Assembly (NCBI GenBank): GCA_036381125.1 | Contig: DASVDK010000114.1 | Location: 1 to 7,177 of the forward strand | Origin: DASVDK01 sp036381125 [NCBI: Thermodesulfobacteriota bacterium] | GTDB taxonomy: Bacteria; DASVDK01 | Length of the DNA: 7,177 nt | Direction of reading: 5' to 3' | Shown here: piece by piece, positions 5,748-7,177 of the stretch | Layout of the letters: every line of letters begins with the position of its first letter | Position numbering within the stretch: the first letter of the stretch is position 1 | Translations under genes and position numbers: made by a program | Notes under the pieces: generated by a model | What the model saw: the letters and a program-made list of their open reading frames with translations, nothing else | What the model was told of the DNA's origin: nothing | Databases searched by the model: none

Positions 5748-7177
5748 GCCGATGCAGAGCGCGGCTCCCCCCGCGCCGGCCGCCGTCGCCGCGCAGAGCA
5801 GCATCACCCAACGGAACGCCTCCAGGAACGCCTCGTCGATCGCCTGTTCGAGGGCGGCGCGCTGCTCGTGGGACACCCGGTCGGGCACCCGCGCCCCGGC
5901 GAGCCGCGTTGCCTCGGCCACGACCGCACGTGCCGCCTCGGGCGGCACGGGGAGGGCGGCGACCCGCCGCTCGAGCGCTGGACCGAAGACGGCAAGCGCC
6001 TGGACGCTGGACACGGCCACGGCGATCAGCGACCCGAGGCGAGTCACGGCGTTGTTGACGCCTGCCGCGATGCCGGCCCGCGACTCGCCGTGCGCGCTCA
6101 TCACGGCGGTCGTGAGCGGCGCGTCGGTGACGGCGACGCCGAGGCCGAGCACGACCAGGGGCGGGAAGAAGGTGGTCCAGTACGAGCCGCCGATCCCGGC
6201 CCACGCGAAGCCGGCAAAGCCGAGGGCCGAGACGAGCGGCCCGACGACGAGCGGCAGCCGGTCGCCGTAGCGGTCGCGGACCCTCCCTGCCCAGCGGGAC
6301 AGAAGGGCCAGGACGAGGGTGGCGGGGAGGAGGGCCGTGCCGGTGGCGGTGGCCGAGTAGCCCTGGACCTGGACCAGGTTGAACGGGAGGAAGAACATCG
6401 CCGTCCCGAGCGCGCCGTAGAGGAGGAAGGTCAGGACGTTCAGCGCGGTGAACGTCCGCGACCGGAAGAGCCCGAGCGGCATCATCGGCGCGGGGGCCTG
6501 CGCCTCGACGGCGAGGAAGCCGGCGAGGAGGACGAGCCCGGTGACGAACGCCGGAGGCGACCCCTCGATGAGACCGTAGGTCACGCTCCCGAACCCCGCG
6601 ACGGCGAGGAGCGCCCCGCGCAGATCGAGCGGCCCCGCGGCGACGTCGGCCCGGCTTTCGGGCACGTATCGGCGCGTCAGGATCACGCTCGCGATCGCGA
6701 CCGGCACGGCGACGAGGAAGACGGCCCGCCAGGAGACGGCATCGACGAGCGCGCCGCCCAGGAGCCTCCCGGCCGCGGTCACGATGGCCGCAGCGGCGGT
6801 CCAGGTGCCGATGATGAGGCCCCGCCGCCCGGGCGGGGCCGTGGACGTGACGATGGCAAGGCTCACCGGGATGACCAGGGCCGCTCCGAGGCCCTGGAGC
6901 GCGCGCGCGGCGAGGAGGACCGGCACGTTCGGCGCGAGCCCGCAGGCGACCGACGCGACGGCGAAGAGCCCGACGCCGAGCGTGAAGACCAGCCGCCGGC
7001 CGAACCGGTCGCCGACGGCGCCGCCGACGAGGATGAGCGCTCCGAGGACGAGCATGTAGCTGTTGACGACCCACTGCATGGCGCGCGCGTCGGCAGCGAG
7101 CGCCCGTTGCATGGCCGGCAGGGCGACGTTCGTGGTGGACGCCTCGAGGAACTCCAGGCTCGAGCCGAGGAAGATCG
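5718..7177 (-). CDS. MFS efflux transporter, DHA2 (14-TM, EmrB/QacA-like) family (5' end beyond the window)
   Basis: This is an inner-membrane proton-driven exporter, probably of drugs or toxic organics; the substrate is unknown. The frame stays open to the right edge (485 residues visible). The first ATG inside the window (7112) is not the start, because the codons before it read FLEASTTNVALPAM, the first transmembrane helix with the family motif (usually LDxTIVNVALP). Motif A, GGAVGDRFGRR, is at visible residues 51-61, and RALQGLGAALVIP follows in helix 4. Motif C is altered: GRLLGG where GPxxGG is usual, followed by SWRAVFLVAVP. Many hydrophobic helices continue to the C-terminus, with a soluble loop of about 57 residues (398-454) before the last helix, as often seen in 14-TM members. 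Only a few N-terminal residues should be missing. The gene converges on nrdJ; no regulator is visible. Confidence 0.9.
   Translation of the reverse strand, partial: IFLGSSLEFLEASTTNVALPAMQRALAADARAMQWVVNSYMLVLGALILVGGAVGDRFGRRLVFTLGVGLFAVASVACGLAPNVPVLLAARALQGLGAALVIPVSLAIVTSTAPPGRRGLIIGTWTAAAAIVTAAGRLLGGALVDAVSWRAVFLVAVPVAIASVILTRRYVPESRADVAAGPLDLRGALLAVAGFGSVTYGLIEGSPPAFVTGLVLLAGFLAVEAQAPAPMMPLGLFRSRTFTALNVLTFLLYGALGTAMFFLPFNLVQVQGYSATATGTALLPATLVLALLSRWAGRVRDRYGDRLPLVVGPLVSALGFAGFAWAGIGGSYWTTFFPPLVVLGLGVAVTDAPLTTAVMSAHGESRAGIAAGVNNAVTRLGSLIAVAVSSVQALAVFGPALERRVAALPVPPEAARAVVAEATRLAGARVPDRVSHEQRAALEQAIDEAFLEAFRWVMLLCAATAAGAGGAALCIGVRREAPPPS

Noticed and set aside
5506-6270. Plus-strand open frame beginning MKLNLITADC
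   Set aside because: It runs antisense through the transporter gene, contains the terminator stem, and shows no domain. It is a shadow frame.
1390-7074. Unbroken minus-strand open frame of 1894 codons spanning nrdJ antisense and part of the transporter region
   Set aside because: It is antisense to nrdJ and in a different frame from the transporter. Its product is Arg/His/Asp-rich low-complexity sequence with no domain. High GC removes stop codons from shadow frames, so the length means little.

Overview
The window is very GC-rich bacterial chromosome with almost exclusively G/C-ending codons and GTG as well as ATG starts. The base composition and the B12-dependent ribonucleotide reductase fit a high-GC soil or sediment bacterium (an actinobacterial, Chloroflexi-like or deltaproteobacterial/Rokubacteria-like genome, for example). 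The sequence alone does not settle the phylum.

There are three genes. On the left, on the minus strand, a CheW-like chemotaxis or signalling scaffold gene starts near 1006 and runs off the left edge. It continues into an extremely Pro/Ala/Arg-rich tail that carries an 11-residue tandem repeat. Positions 1007-1491 form a divergent intergenic region. It holds a GC palindrome, a likely NrdR-box pair, a candidate promoter and a hairpin-rich leader. In the centre, on the plus strand, 1492-5445 encodes a class II (adenosylcobalamin-dependent) ribonucleotide reductase, nrdJ. It is interrupted in frame by a 372-residue intein with a two-motif LAGLIDADG homing endonuclease. On the right, on the minus strand, 5718-7177 encodes a DHA2-type (14-TM, EmrB/QacA-like) MFS efflux transporter whose extreme N-terminus lies beyond the right edge. 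The convergent gap between nrdJ and the transporter (5446-5717) has no gene. It holds several hairpins, a strong intrinsic-terminator-like stem, and an imperfect direct repeat that includes a degenerate copy of the last codons of nrdJ.

The three genes are not an operon: they run divergent then convergent, each apparently a separate transcription unit. The main biology is dNTP synthesis: a reductase likely controlled by NrdR at the promoter and dependent on protein splicing for activity. The intein lies between the N-P and C-S-E parts of the N-x-C-x-E active-site motif, so the cysteine that completes splicing is also the residue expected to carry the catalytic thiyl radical. I see no undescribed multi-gene defence or mobile system here. 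The points most worth following are the intein position, the codon-use break at its borders, the NrdR boxes, and the duplicated nrdJ tail.
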